A DNA stretch of 64,000 nt from RFSX01 sp965248155 (GTDB lineage Bacteria; Bacteroidota; Bacteroidia; Chitinophagales; Saprospiraceae). The notes beneath the pieces were generated by a model. That model searched no databases and had not been told where the DNA came from. It saw nothing but the letters and a program-made list of their open reading frames with translations. Shown here one piece after another: positions 1 to 10,419 of this stretch; within the stretch, counting starts at the first letter, position 1, and every line of letters starts with the position of its first letter. The position numbers and the translations under genes are program-made. The stretch spans positions 1,364,001-1,428,000 of the forward strand of contig CBDFIO010000002.1 of the NCBI GenBank assembly GCA_965248155.1, written 5' to 3'.

Positions 1-2
1 AC

Positions 3-2783
3 AAAGGATTATCAACACAATCAGCCTTTTTAGATTATGACTTAGATGGAGATCTTGACATGTATCTTCTTTGTCATTCTGTACATGCACCCGGCAATTA
101 TAGCGATACTTCTCTAAGAAGAATTCATGATCCCATTAGTGGTGACCGATTATTTAGGAATGACGGACTTGGCTTTTCTGATCAGACCTTTACCACTGGT
201 ATATATAGCAGCAAAATTGGTTATGGCCTTGGAATTGGAGTAGAGGATTTTAATAATGATTCCTATCCTGATATATATATATCTAATGATTTTCACGAAA
301 ATGATTATCTCTACATCAATCAGACTGATGGTGCTTTTAAAGATCAAATGGAGTTTGCAATGGTTTGCAATTCCAAATTCTCTATGGGTTTCGATATAGC
401 GGATATAAATAATGATGGAAGCTCAGACCTGCTAACTCTGGATATGAAACCAGAAAATGAGTTGTTATTAAAAACTTCTGAAAGCCCAGAACCTTCTAGT
501 ATCTATGATTTAAAACGACGATTCGGATATCATCATCAATTCGCAAGAAACATGCTTCATGTCAATCGAGGAATATCTGATTCAACAGGTGTTCCACAAT
601 TCACTGAAATCGCTCAATTAATTGGTCTTGATGCTACAGACTGGAGTTGGTCGGCTCTTTTAGCTGATTTTGATTCAGATGGATGGAATGATGCTTATAT
701 CAGCAATGGCATTCTTTTTCGTCCGAATGATATGGATTACTTGAATTATATCTCGAATGAGACAATCCAGGCTAATGAACCAGATTCCAATCTTATAAAC
801 AATATGCCGGATGGAAAATATTCAAATTATATGTTCAAGAATCATGCAGGAATTGGATTCGAGAATGTTTCCGATAAATGGATGGATTCTCCAAAATCTT
901 ATAGTAATGGTGCAAGTTATGCGGATCTGGACAATGACGGAGACCTTGATATTGTCGTCAACAATATCAATGAAAAAGCTTTTTTATATGAAAACACTTC
1001 AGATCGTCAATTAGAAAGTGCACATTTTCTTAGGATAAAATTACATGCTGAAGATAAAAATCCTTTTGCGATATCGTCCAAGCTCAAGCTGTGGTCCGGT
1101 GATATAATGTTATCAAGAAGCCTTTCCCCTACCAGAGGATTTATGTCTTGTGTTGATTATACAGTTCATTTTGGATTAGGAAAAGTAGAAAATATTGATA
1201 GCCTAGAAATTATCTGGCCTAATGGTCTGCTACAAGTCGAATACAATCTGAAAGTTGATACAACTTATGAGATAGCTTATAACAGTATTGTCAGAAACTC
1301 AAGTTTTACTTCACAAAATGAGGTGATTTTTAAAGACATTAGTTCTACTACTGGTCTTGGTTTCAATCATAAAGAGAACAACTACAATGATGAAGATAAA
1401 GAGCCACTAATTCCATATCACTTATCCCGAGAAGGTCCTGCTCTTGCCGTTGGTGATGTAAATAATGATGGAATTGATGACATCTATCTTGGAGGTGCCT
1501 TTGGTCAGAATGGCGCTCTGTTTATCCAAGATGAAACCGGACAATTTAAAATTAATCAAGAAGAATTTTGGGCGGATATAAATAAGTTTGAAGATGTTGA
1601 TGCCGAGTTTATCGATATAGATAATGATCAGGATTTGGATTTATTTATTGCCTCAGGTGGGAATCACCTTGTCCAAGGAGATCCTTTTTATGCCGATCGA
1701 CTTTACATTAATGATGGAACAGGAAATTATCGACAAGACCTCACCTTTTTTGAGACCAATACAAATAATAGTTCTTGTGTCGCAATTGGTGATATAAATA
1801 ACGATGGAATTGGTGACATCTTAGTCGGTGTCAAATCAATTCCAGGAAATTATGGATTGATGCCGCGTTCTCAAGTTTGGCTGAGTAATAGGAAAGGAAA
1901 TTTGATGAATTCTAATAGTCTCGATATTTCAGGAATGATCAATGATATTGAAATTTTTGATATAAATAATGACGGATTGAATGATGTTGTAGTGGCAGGA
2001 GAATGGATGCCTATTACAATTTTCTGGAACATCAACGGCAAATTTGAAAAAGAAGAATTGGAGCACAGTAGCGGATTCTGGAATACTCTCAAAATCGGAG
2101 ACTTAGATAAAGATGGCTTTCTGGATATTATAGCTGGGAATTTGGGACTCAATACCCACCTAAAGGCCAGTCCTCAATTTCCTTTGACCATGTACACAAA
2201 TGACTTTGACAAAAACGGATCTATAGAATCCATTATTTGCCATTATAAAAACGGACGATCGTTCCCGATTTATCATAAAGACCAATTATCTAAACAGCTT
2301 AATCCAGTTAAAAAGAAATTTATCAAATATGATAAATATGCCAATTCCAGTATTGAGGAAGTTCTAAATCCTTCCCTGATTTCAGAAAGTCAAAAGCTGG
2401 AAATTAATGAACTCTCCTCTTGTATCTTTTATGGTTCATCTGATGGCTTCCAAAAAAGAAAAATGGACCAAAAAGCACAATACGGACCAATCAGATCTAT
2501 TGAAATCATAGATATCAATAATAATGGTCTAAAGGATATCATAGCATTTGGAAACAAAAATGATTTCGTGCCAATGATCGGAATGATGTCTTCACAAACG
2601 GGATATCTGGCTGTCAACCTTGGAAATAGAAATTATAAAATTTTGGATCAGAACGAAAGTGGATTTAATATTTCAAAAGTATGTACGCATAGCGCTACTT
2701 TTCGGCAGAAAAATAATGAAACGGGTCTTATATTAGCAATTAACAATGATCGACCGATAATTTTCAGTCTGACGAACGAATAA
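3..2783 (+). CDS. FG-GAP/VCBS repeat protein with ASPIC/UnbV domain (5' partial)
   Basis: The reading frame is open to the left edge of the window, so the N-terminus is missing and the ATG at 60 is internal. The protein is built from calcium-binding-like FG-GAP/VCBS repeats, seen as recurring D-x-N-x-D-G-x-x-D motifs such as DFNNDSYPDIYISNDF, DINNDGSSDLLTLD, DLDNDGDLDIVVNN, DVNNDGIDDIYLGG and DINNDGIGDILVG. An ASPIC/UnbV-type segment lies near residues 330-400 (FGLGKVENIDSLEIIWPNG). Proteins of this type in Bacteroidota are surface or periplasmic beta-propellers often found beside SusC/SusD pairs, which fits the SusC-like gene 23 bp downstream. Ligand unknown. The family call is firm; a role in substrate capture is inference. 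Confidence 0.85.
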   Translation, partial: KGLSTQSAFLDYDLDGDLDMYLLCHSVHAPGNYSDTSLRRIHDPISGDRLFRNDGLGFSDQTFTTGIYSSKIGYGLGIGVEDFNNDSYPDIYISNDFHENDYLYINQTDGAFKDQMEFAMVCNSKFSMGFDIADINNDGSSDLLTLDMKPENELLLKTSESPEPSSIYDLKRRFGYHHQFARNMLHVNRGISDSTGVPQFTEIAQLIGLDATDWSWSALLADFDSDGWNDAYISNGILFRPNDMDYLNYISNETIQANEPDSNLINNMPDGKYSNYMFKNHAGIGFENVSDKWMDSPKSYSNGASYADLDNDGDLDIVVNNINEKAFLYENTSDRQLESAHFLRIKLHAEDKNPFAISSKLKLWSGDIMLSRSLSPTRGFMSCVDYTVHFGLGKVENIDSLEIIWPNGLLQVEYNLKVDTTYEIAYNSIVRNSSFTSQNEVIFKDISSTTGLGFNHKENNYNDEDKEPLIPYHLSREGPALAVGDVNNDGIDDIYLGGAFGQNGALFIQDETGQFKINQEEFWADINKFEDVDAEFIDIDNDQDLDLFIASGGNHLVQGDPFYADRLYINDGTGNYRQDLTFFETNTNNSSCVAIGDINNDGIGDILVGVKSIPGNYGLMPRSQVWLSNRKGNLMNSNSLDISGMINDIEIFDINNDGLNDVVVAGEWMPITIFWNINGKFEKEELEHSSGFWNTLKIGDLDKDGFLDIIAGNLGLNTHLKASPQFPLTMYTNDFDKNGSIESIICHYKNGRSFPIYHKDQLSKQLNPVKKKFIKYDKYANSSIEEVLNPSLISESQKLEINELSSCIFYGSSDGFQKRKMDQKAQYGPIRSIEIIDINNNGLKDIIAFGNKNDFVPMIGMMSSQTGYLAVNLGNRNYKILDQNESGFNISKVCTHSATFRQKNNETGLILAINNDRPIIFSLTNE

Positions 2784-2806
2784 TCAAAGTTTGTAGAATA
2801 TATAAA

Positions 2807-5525
2807 TTGAAATATCTAGGCAAGAAATATAAGATTTTCCTCTTCTCATTATTTCCGATTTTCTTGATATCCCAAGATTCAATAAACTCCACTTTCATAC
2901 CCTCGAAAGATTCTTTACAGAACAAGGCTCCATTTAATTTCGAGGAGATTAATCCGGAAGTAATTTTACAGGGTCATATATATGATCCAAAGCAATTGTT
3001 AAGGAATTCCTTTGGTGGATTGCTCAGTTATAAAGATGGAGACAATCCCAATTCAGAACTTCAATTGAGATACAGAGGGTTAAAGACTCTGAGAGGTAAT
3101 AACCAGCCTTTGATAATTCTTAACGGAGTAAAATATGCCCATACTAAAATGCTGGAACCATTTGATATATTCTCTATTCAAATTATCAACTCCTCTCATG
3201 AAATAACCCAATCAGGTATTGGTGCAAATCAAGGGGTGCTGAATATCCAAACAGCTTGTAATGATTTTGGAAAAAAGACCTTAATAAGTACCGGAATAAC
3301 TTTAAGTAGTAAAAGTAGATCATGGCCAATACTTAACACTTCGGAATATATTAATGCTAAGGATCAAAGTTTAAACGAAGGGGATCAAACAAATTGGTGG
3401 AACAATATTAGTAGGACGGCAATTTCGAATTATACTTATCTGAGTCATAGTAACAATTGGGAAAAAATAAATTTTAAAATATCCGCCTCTCATAGAAATG
3501 TCCAAGGTGTTGGAGTGTCATCGGGTTATGATCAGTATTATACTAGTGCTACAATATCACAATCTTTATTAAAAGGAAAAATCAATTGGATCGCCAACGG
3601 AATATTTAGTTCAAGAAATTCCAGACATAGTTTTAATGATGTCTTTAAATATGCAACAATCTATAACCCAACTGCTCCAATCAATGATGCATCAGTTAAT
3701 AATCCGGCTGGACCAACAGGAAATTATTATCAAAGACAGATTTTTGATTATTTCAACCCTGTAGCAATAAACGAACAGGGAATAGACAAATCCAAACAGA
3801 CTTACAAGCAGGCATCATTGCAACTGAATTATGAGGACATTATTGATGGTCTTGATTTTACGACTATAGTGTCATTCCTGAATTCTGACATTTTAGAAGG
3901 TGAATATTTTCCAGTTGAATCTTATTACAGGTCATCATCAAATCAAGACTATTTTTTCGGACTAAGCAATAGTGTTCAAAGCAAGAGTATACAGAACTTT
4001 CTAAAATATAATATTGACCTGGGCAAAATTTCATCAACTCCAAGTTTTAATTATGAATTCACCCTATCTAATCGAGAAAAAATAGTAGAGCAAGCATTGA
4101 TAGCTCCTGTTCAAAATTTCGACTTAGATCTGGTTCAAAATGTTCTTTTAGGTATACAAAATTTCAATAATTGGGATAAAGAGGATCACAGCTTGTCAGG
4201 TTTGAGGTTTGGATTGGAACTCGATTTTGATAAAAAAGTTGAACTTTTTGCACAATTCAGCAGAGAGGGGTCATCAAGATTTGCAGCCGGACATAAGTGG
4301 GCAAATTATGTTGGTGTAGATTTAAAAACTTCTTTGTCAAAATGGATGAAGAATGATCAAGTGCATTTTAATTTGAAAACTGGATATGGAACTGCAGGGA
4401 ATGATGCTTTTGCTCCGCATCTATATTTAAAAGCATACAGGGAAACAGAACCTTATTATTTTCCAGGCATTAATGATGTATTTGTAACAAGAAATGCAAA
4501 TTCGGCATTGAGAAGGGAGATAAGTAAAGAGTTTTATCTAAATCTTTTCTTTAACAAAATAGGTTCTCCTTTATCACTTTACATCAATTTTTACAGGAAC
4601 ACATCACATGATTTGATATTTCCAGTTCAGGTATCTAGTCCTCCTAATTCCAGCAACATAACTTTTGCAAATCTTGATGATATTCAATTTGTGAATTCAG
4701 GAATTGATTTTGGAATTAGATACGAGAAAAAATATGACAGAATCAAATGGACATCACAGATGATATTTTCCATTTACAAATCAAGGGTTAATGACTCCTC
4801 AAAATTTAATTCTGCAGGACAATTCACCTTGTTAAATCAAGATGGAGAATATATGCCAGACTTATCTTCTCAGTTTATAGTTTTCGCATCCGGAGAATCT
4901 CCCGGTCAAATATTTGGATTGAAATATTCTAATTTCTCAAATGGAATGTCTGTATATGAAGATGTCGATAGAAGTGGGTTTTCCACCAGACGAAGGAGAC
5001 ATGGTGTTTTTAGGTAGCGGGTTGCCATCTTCTTCTTTGGGCTGGATAAATAATATTTATTCAAATCATTTCGATATAAGTTTTAAATTCAGAGGTGACT
5101 TTGGACATAAAATAGCGAACCTTGCTAGACAGAGATATGAGATTGGTGATCAATTCTCTGATTTCAATGTCATTAAATCTAACTTATATGAAGACTTTAA
5201 TCATGTTCAAGGCTTTTCTTCATATTACGTTGAGGATGGATCCTATCTGTTATTTGAATCTTTATCTATAAACTACAAATTGAAGAAGTTAAACTTAAAA
5301 CATGTTGATCAACTTTCATTAGCACTCACTCTGAATAATCTCTTTTATGTGAGCAGTTATACTGGATTGGATCCAAATGCTCGATTAACTGATTCCGGTG
5401 GAACATTAAATGGATCTCGCTCAAATATTGAATTTAATCCTTCAGTAATGAGTCCTGGAATAGATCGAATCAATAGATATCCTCTCGAAAGAATTATAAG
5501 TCTTTCCATACGCCTCATTTTGTAG
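2807..5525 (+). pseudogene. SusC/RagA-type TonB-dependent outer-membrane receptor, frameshifted
   Basis: A TTG start at 2807 gives a signal peptide (KIFLFSLFPIFLISQ), a plug region (about residues 40-150, with LRYRGLKTLRGNNQPLIILNG) and a beta-barrel. The frame ends at a stop at 5017, but the family's C-terminal barrel continues in the next forward frame from about 4977 to 5525. The expected junction is VYEDVDRSGF followed by PPDEGDMVFLGSGLP, a standard SusC signature that crosses the frames near the GGGTTTT run at 4976-4982. Restored length is about 905 aa, normal for the family, although no carboxypeptidase-like N-terminal domain is visible. No SusD partner follows; an IS3 element begins 198 bp downstream. 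The frameshift could be a real mutation or a homopolymer sequencing error. Confidence 0.85.
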
Positions 5526-5723
5526 TTAATCCCCCGAACGTCGAATTTGACAGAATAATATTTCAAAAATAATGCTCTTTTGTAAAACATCTTGCAATTG
5601 ACAATTTTCCCATATTTTCAAGTCTTTATCAACACATTAAGAGGCTTTTGTCGCCATTGTGTTCATGATTGCAGACGGAATTGTAATGTAGTTGTCATTT
5701 ATATAAAGAATTAAAAGTGACTC

Positions 5724-7188
5724 TGTAGGTCTTCAAACCAAAGTGGACAATAAGTGAATAAAATTAAGTTACACTTTTAAAAGTTAAATTGAAATATTTT
5801 TGTCTGCGTTTTTTAAATGTTTTGTGTTTACATAATTTTCTTCTCTTCAGTTTTTCTTCTTTTAATCCATAATAAACATCTGCTGGTATCAAGTTTTGTA
5901 AAGATTCATGATATCTGTGATGGTTATAATATTTTACAAATTGTGAAAGAGGAAAACTCAATTCACCTGGGCTGTAATAATGATCCAGTTTAATTACATT
6001 TTTCATCGTTCTGTGATACCTTTCAATCTTGCCTTGCGTTTGAGGATGACCAGGTCTTCCTCTCACATGTTTAATTTTGTAATCATCCAAATAAGAGCTC
6101 AACTCTTGACTTAAATAACAAGATCCATTATCAGATAATAACTTAGGCGGTTTATTCAAATTTACATTTGGATGGTTTAATGCCTGATTCAAAGTATTTT
6201 TTACATCAAGGGTTTTCATCGTTGAGCACAACTCCCAACTTATAATGTACCTAGAATAATCATCTAATATAGTCGATAGGTAATACCATCCCCAGCCAAT
6301 GATTTTGAAATAAGTAAAATCAGTTTGCCACATTTGATTGACAGTTGTTGTTTTGTCTTTAAATTCATCTGCGGCAGATATCAGATCATAATGAGGAGGG
6401 TTTATCAGTCCAGCAGATTTCAATATTCTGTAAACACTGCTTTCGCTTATAAAGTATTGATTCTCATCAGTATACCTGCAAGCCAATTCTCTACAAGAAA
6501 GCTCTGAAACTTCCAGTGCCAGATTCAATATATCAGACCTGATCCGATCAGGAATCTTGTTCCAGTAATGCTTCCTTGTACTTTTCTTTTCCTCTAATCC
6601 TACAATTCCATTTTCCCGATATTTCTTATACCAGTTGTAAAAGGTTGATTTGTGAATACCGATTTCTTTAAGCGTTCGTCTAATGCTCCATTCAGATTGC
6701 TCAACAATTCTGATCAATTCCATTTTTTCTTTTGCTGTAAATCGCATATACTTCTTGAATTTTATTTTACTCCATTCAAGCTTTTTTTTAAGCACACGAT
6801 TTTTTAGAGTAAGTTCTGCTACTACCTCTTTAAGGTCTTGATTTTCTGTCTTTAGATGTTGAACTTCTGAAGTGTTGGCTTCACGTTCTGTGTCTCCCTT
6901 TAAACGTTTCTTCCCTGCTTCCATGAAATCTTTACTCCACTTATATTATAGTGGTTGTGAAATCTCTTCTCTTCTACAAAGAGAAGCAAAACTTTGTTCT
7001 CCTCTTAATCCTTCAATGACTATTTTAATCTTTTCTTCTGTAGAAAATTTACGTCTTGTCCTTCTTTTTACATCTCGGACATAAGATTCTGCTGATTTGT
7101 TTTTCTTGTTCATAATAAAGTGAATTTAATAGTTATGTATAACTTAATTTTATTCACTTAATGGTCCACTTTTATTTGACGATTTACA
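5724..7188 (-). mobile_element. IS3-family insertion sequence, copy 1 (degenerate)
   Basis: This 1465-bp element is bounded by imperfect inverted repeats of about 47 bp. The left end starts TGTAGGTCTTCAAACC, and the right end, read inward from 7188, starts TGTAAATCGTCAAATA; both ends share AAGTGGAC and AAGTGAATAAAATTAAGTT. It is 1 bp longer than copies 2 and 3 because of an extra A in the frameshift window. The flanks are CTC on the left and GGG on the right, so the expected 3-4 bp target duplication is absent. The right end abuts a gene that has lost its 5' part. Confidence 0.93.
5764..7113 (-). pseudogene. IS3-family transposase OrfA/OrfB, inactivated
   Basis: The OrfA start at 7113 reads MNKKNKSAESYVRDVKRRTR and then meets a stop at codon 56: TAT in the other copies is TAA here, seen as TTA at 6946-6948 on the plus strand. 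Downstream, the slippery run has 8 A residues (plus-strand T run 6782-6789) against 7 in copies 2 and 3. The distal part of OrfA is therefore fused in frame to OrfB as one 386-aa frame starting MEAGKKRLKG (6924). OrfB keeps an rve-type DDE core with acidic residues in WQTDFTYF, LLSDNGSCY and QGKIERYHR. The helix-turn-helix half of OrfA is lost, so this copy is unlikely to transpose on its own. Confidence 0.9.
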
Positions 7189-10100
7189 GGGGGGGTATTG
7201 ACACATTAATTTGTTCAAGAACTTTAATCACACTTAATCCTCCACCCAGAATAGAAAAGTCTGCAGAAGATCTAACTATTTTCTGCGACGACAACATAGA
7301 AAGCAAATTCAGCATATGGCTTGACAACTTAGGAGGTATGAAAATATGGCATTGTTCAAATGTGCTTATCAGGACAACAGAACCTGAATTTCCTAAGCTC
7401 ATTTATAGTTGTTCCGGAACGGCTGTTTCTGATGTTCTTTTTAGAGTGAGAGATCATTGTGGAATTTGGGTCGAAAATTCAGCACGCTTTCAAGTGTTAG
7501 ATACTTTATCCCCAGAACTTATTTGTAAAGATCTATTTACTATTGATATTTCTAAGGTTCAAAAAATTCAAGATCTGGAAGCTGAACTGTATCAAGGAAT
7601 AGACGCTAGTGAGCAGTGTGGAGCTATAAGTTTTTCTCATGATTTTGACATATCCTCTATCAGTAATGATTGTAACCAAAATCAAATATTCATTATCCAT
7701 GTAATTGCAACGGACGATTGTGCCAATTCGAGCAGTTGTGATATTACAATAGAAATAACGAATACAAATAGCCCTGAAATTCAATGCCCTCCTCCTATTT
7801 ATTTAGACTGTGAGAACCCATACAATTCTACATTGATCGAAAATTGGTTATCACAGGCCAATGCCGCAGATTTTCTAAATTCAAATATTGAAGTTTCTAA
7901 TGATTTTTCAATTTCAAGTTTAAATACCAATTGCGGTGTAATTCAAAAAATTACATTTTTATGCAAGGACCAATGTGGAAGGACAAATACTTGCAATTCA
8001 GAATTAATCATATATGATAATCTCGCTCCTGAAATCATATGTCCACCTCACATGACAATAAATATAAGTGAGCAAAACAAGGATATAATAATCCAAAACT
8101 GGAAGTCAATGGCAGAATCTCAGGACAATTGCAATTCAGCAGAAATTTCTGATGATTTTAATCCCGATGATCTGGAATTTCAGTGTAAAGAAGATCACGA
8201 GATCGCAGTTATATTTAGATCAACAGATACATGCGAAAATGTTTCGACATGTAATTCCATAATACATATTGTAAATGATTATACAGTCAATATTGATTGC
8301 ACTGAAAGTTTAATTCTTGAATGCGGCAACCCAAACAACCTAACATTTTTCAAGGAGTGGGTCAATTCGGTTTACGCTTCAGATAATCTAGGGAATAAAC
8401 ATCCTGTCGAGAACGATTTGAGTTTTGAAGATTTAAGTTTTGAATCCTGTCATGATTCTTATATTATAAATTTTCTTTACAGTGACATTTGTGGACAATT
8501 GCACCTTTGCACCAACTCAATAGCTATACATGATTATACTCCTCCATTTATCCAGTGCCCCGAAGATTTTGAAGTTGATGAATCGGTTTTCCTTAACGAA
8601 AATTATTTCGATGACCTTTTAAATGGAGTTTCAACAAACGACAATTGTGGAAAAGTTGATATTTCTTACTTATATCAAAATTTAGGTGCGCCTGACTGCG
8701 AAAACTATCATCATTATGCTATTTCATTACAAGCTACAGATGAATGTGACTTGACAAGTGATTGCAATTTTAACATCTATCGTCAAGTTGATTTAAATCC
8801 TACAATCAAGTGTGCAGAAACGCTTTCGATGAATTGCGATGAAAGTAAACTGGATTCAATTATAAACAATTGGTTGACCGAGGTTCAGGCTTATGATAAT
8901 TCTGGTGATATTCTGGTAGGACAAAATAACTTTGATCCATCTCAAATTCACAACCACCAATGCGAAGTATTAATCAGTGTCGAATTCTCTGTTCATGACG
9001 AGTGCAATAGAACAATGAGCTGTAATTCCTCGATAGAAATTCTTGATACGAATCCGCCAATCCTTCTATGTCCTGAAAAATTAAATTTGAATTCAACAGA
9101 CTCTAATCATCAGAATAAAATTCTTGATTGGTTGAATAATTACTCGGCACAAGATGCTTGCAATGAGATAGATGTTTCCTGGGATTTTATTATTGAAGCG
9201 TTTAATATTTGTGATAGTGAAGTAAATATTCTTGTTGAATACTTAGTAGAAGATGTATGTTATAACAGAACTCATTGCACTACTTCAATAGTTTTGAATG
9301 ATCAGCCTCCAATAATTAATTGCCCAGATATTCTAATTTTAGAATGTGGAGAACTAGATTCTAAAATAAAAATTGATTTCTGGCTGGATAAATGCCATGG
9401 AAGTGATAATTCCGGTGTTGAACTAAAATCCTATAATAATTTTGACGTAAGTGCCTTAGTAAGTGTTTGTGAGAAAGTTATTGAAGTAGAGTTCACAGTT
9501 GAAGATGCATGTTTAAAAAACACAAAATGTAAATCAAGTATTAAGATTATTGACACAGAAGCTCCTGAAATTACTTGCCCTGACGACAAAGAAGTAAATA
9601 TTCCATTGGAATCAGACTGGAATTCTCTATTAGAATGGCTACAGAAAACTGAAACAAAGGATAATTGTGGAGAAGTAACAATCAAAAATGATTTTTCTAT
9701 TTCTATTCATGATATAGAATGTTCAGAAACACATATAGTTACATTTAGAGCAATTGATGAGTGTAATAATGCTTCAAAATGTACAAGTTCAATCTTCTTC
9801 AATAGGATTGAAACACCTCAGATAGTCTGCCCTGATTATATAGAGCTACAATGTTCATCAGAAAACGTGGAATTGATTATCTCTGAGTTTATGACAGAAT
9901 ACGAAGTAAGCTCTGAATTGGAGTATGAAGTTTTTGTGGACATAGACTATCTATCGCTTGATTTACAATGTACTGAAGCCTATACACAAATCATTGAATT
10001 CACTGTCATTGACAATTGTAATAATGAAGATCGCTGTCAAACACATATCAGTTTATTACCAGAATTAAAAATTTACATTCCTACTATTTTTTCAGCGAGT

Positions 10101-10361
10101 TTGACCAAGCCTAACAATAGATTTACTGTCTATGGCAATTCTATGGTAAAAAATGTGAAACAACTTATTATTTATGATAGATGGGGGAATGTAATTTTTG
10201 CAAATAATGACTTCCCTCCAAACGATTCCACTGAAGGTTGGGATGGTACAAATATAGAGAGCGGCCCCGAAATCTCTTCAGTTTATACCTATTATACTGT
10301 AGTTGAAGACTATTTTATGCAAGAAATAGAATTTATTGGTACAATTACTTTAGTCAAATAA
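7161..10361 (+). CDS. Hyalin-repeat (HYR-like) surface protein with T9SS type B sorting domain, 5'-truncated
   Basis: The apparent start and first nine codons lie in the right end of IS3 copy 1; host-derived sequence begins at 7189, so the true N-terminus and signal peptide are gone. The rest is at least nine cysteine-bearing repeats of about 85 aa. Each opens with a P-x-I-x-C-P-like element (PEIQCPPPIYLDC, PEIICPPHMTINI, PIINCPDILILEC, PEITCPDDKEVNI). Two subtypes alternate, one continuing with a second cysteine (LDC, LEC) and one with VNI-like residues. The last 100 residues match the gliding/CHU_C-type T9SS sorting domain: IYIPTIFSAS, LIIYDRWGNVIF, GWDGTN, IGTITLVK. Such proteins are secreted adhesins. 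Without a signal peptide this remnant is probably not exported. Confidence 0.85.
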   Translation: MVHFYLTIYRGGIDTLICSRTLITLNPPPRIEKSAEDLTIFCDDNIESKFSIWLDNLGGMKIWHCSNVLIRTTEPEFPKLIYSCSGTAVSDVLFRVRDHCGIWVENSARFQVLDTLSPELICKDLFTIDISKVQKIQDLEAELYQGIDASEQCGAISFSHDFDISSISNDCNQNQIFIIHVIATDDCANSSSCDITIEITNTNSPEIQCPPPIYLDCENPYNSTLIENWLSQANAADFLNSNIEVSNDFSISSLNTNCGVIQKITFLCKDQCGRTNTCNSELIIYDNLAPEIICPPHMTINISEQNKDIIIQNWKSMAESQDNCNSAEISDDFNPDDLEFQCKEDHEIAVIFRSTDTCENVSTCNSIIHIVNDYTVNIDCTESLILECGNPNNLTFFKEWVNSVYASDNLGNKHPVENDLSFEDLSFESCHDSYIINFLYSDICGQLHLCTNSIAIHDYTPPFIQCPEDFEVDESVFLNENYFDDLLNGVSTNDNCGKVDISYLYQNLGAPDCENYHHYAISLQATDECDLTSDCNFNIYRQVDLNPTIKCAETLSMNCDESKLDSIINNWLTEVQAYDNSGDILVGQNNFDPSQIHNHQCEVLISVEFSVHDECNRTMSCNSSIEILDTNPPILLCPEKLNLNSTDSNHQNKILDWLNNYSAQDACNEIDVSWDFIIEAFNICDSEVNILVEYLVEDVCYNRTHCTTSIVLNDQPPIINCPDILILECGELDSKIKIDFWLDKCHGSDNSGVELKSYNNFDVSALVSVCEKVIEVEFTVEDACLKNTKCKSSIKIIDTEAPEITCPDDKEVNIPLESDWNSLLEWLQKTETKDNCGEVTIKNDFSISIHDIECSETHIVTFRAIDECNNASKCTSSIFFNRIETPQIVCPDYIELQCSSENVELIISEFMTEYEVSSELEYEVFVDIDYLSLDLQCTEAYTQIIEFTVIDNCNNEDRCQTHISLLPELKIYIPTIFSASLTKPNNRFTVYGNSMVKNVKQLIIYDRWGNVIFANNDFPPNDSTEGWDGTNIESGPEISSVYTYYTVVEDYFMQEIEFIGTITLVK

Positions 10362-10383
10362 GTATGGAATATTTCATTTAAAC

Positions 10384-10391
10384 TATATTTG
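10384..10391 (+). promoter_or_regulatory. Putative -7 box upstream of carB
   Basis: TATATTTG fits the Bacteroidota sigma-A -7 consensus TAnnTTTG and is followed by CGCCA. It lies 28 bp before the carB ATG. No clear TTG -33 box is seen at the expected distance, so the call is tentative. Confidence 0.35.
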
Positions 10392-10419
10392 CGCCAGTCA
10401 AAAATGGCGAAGCAAATAT

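Noticed and set aside
7782..9830. About 255-bp periodicity suggesting a DNA repeat array
   Set aside because: It is explained by the 85-aa hyalin-like protein repeats.
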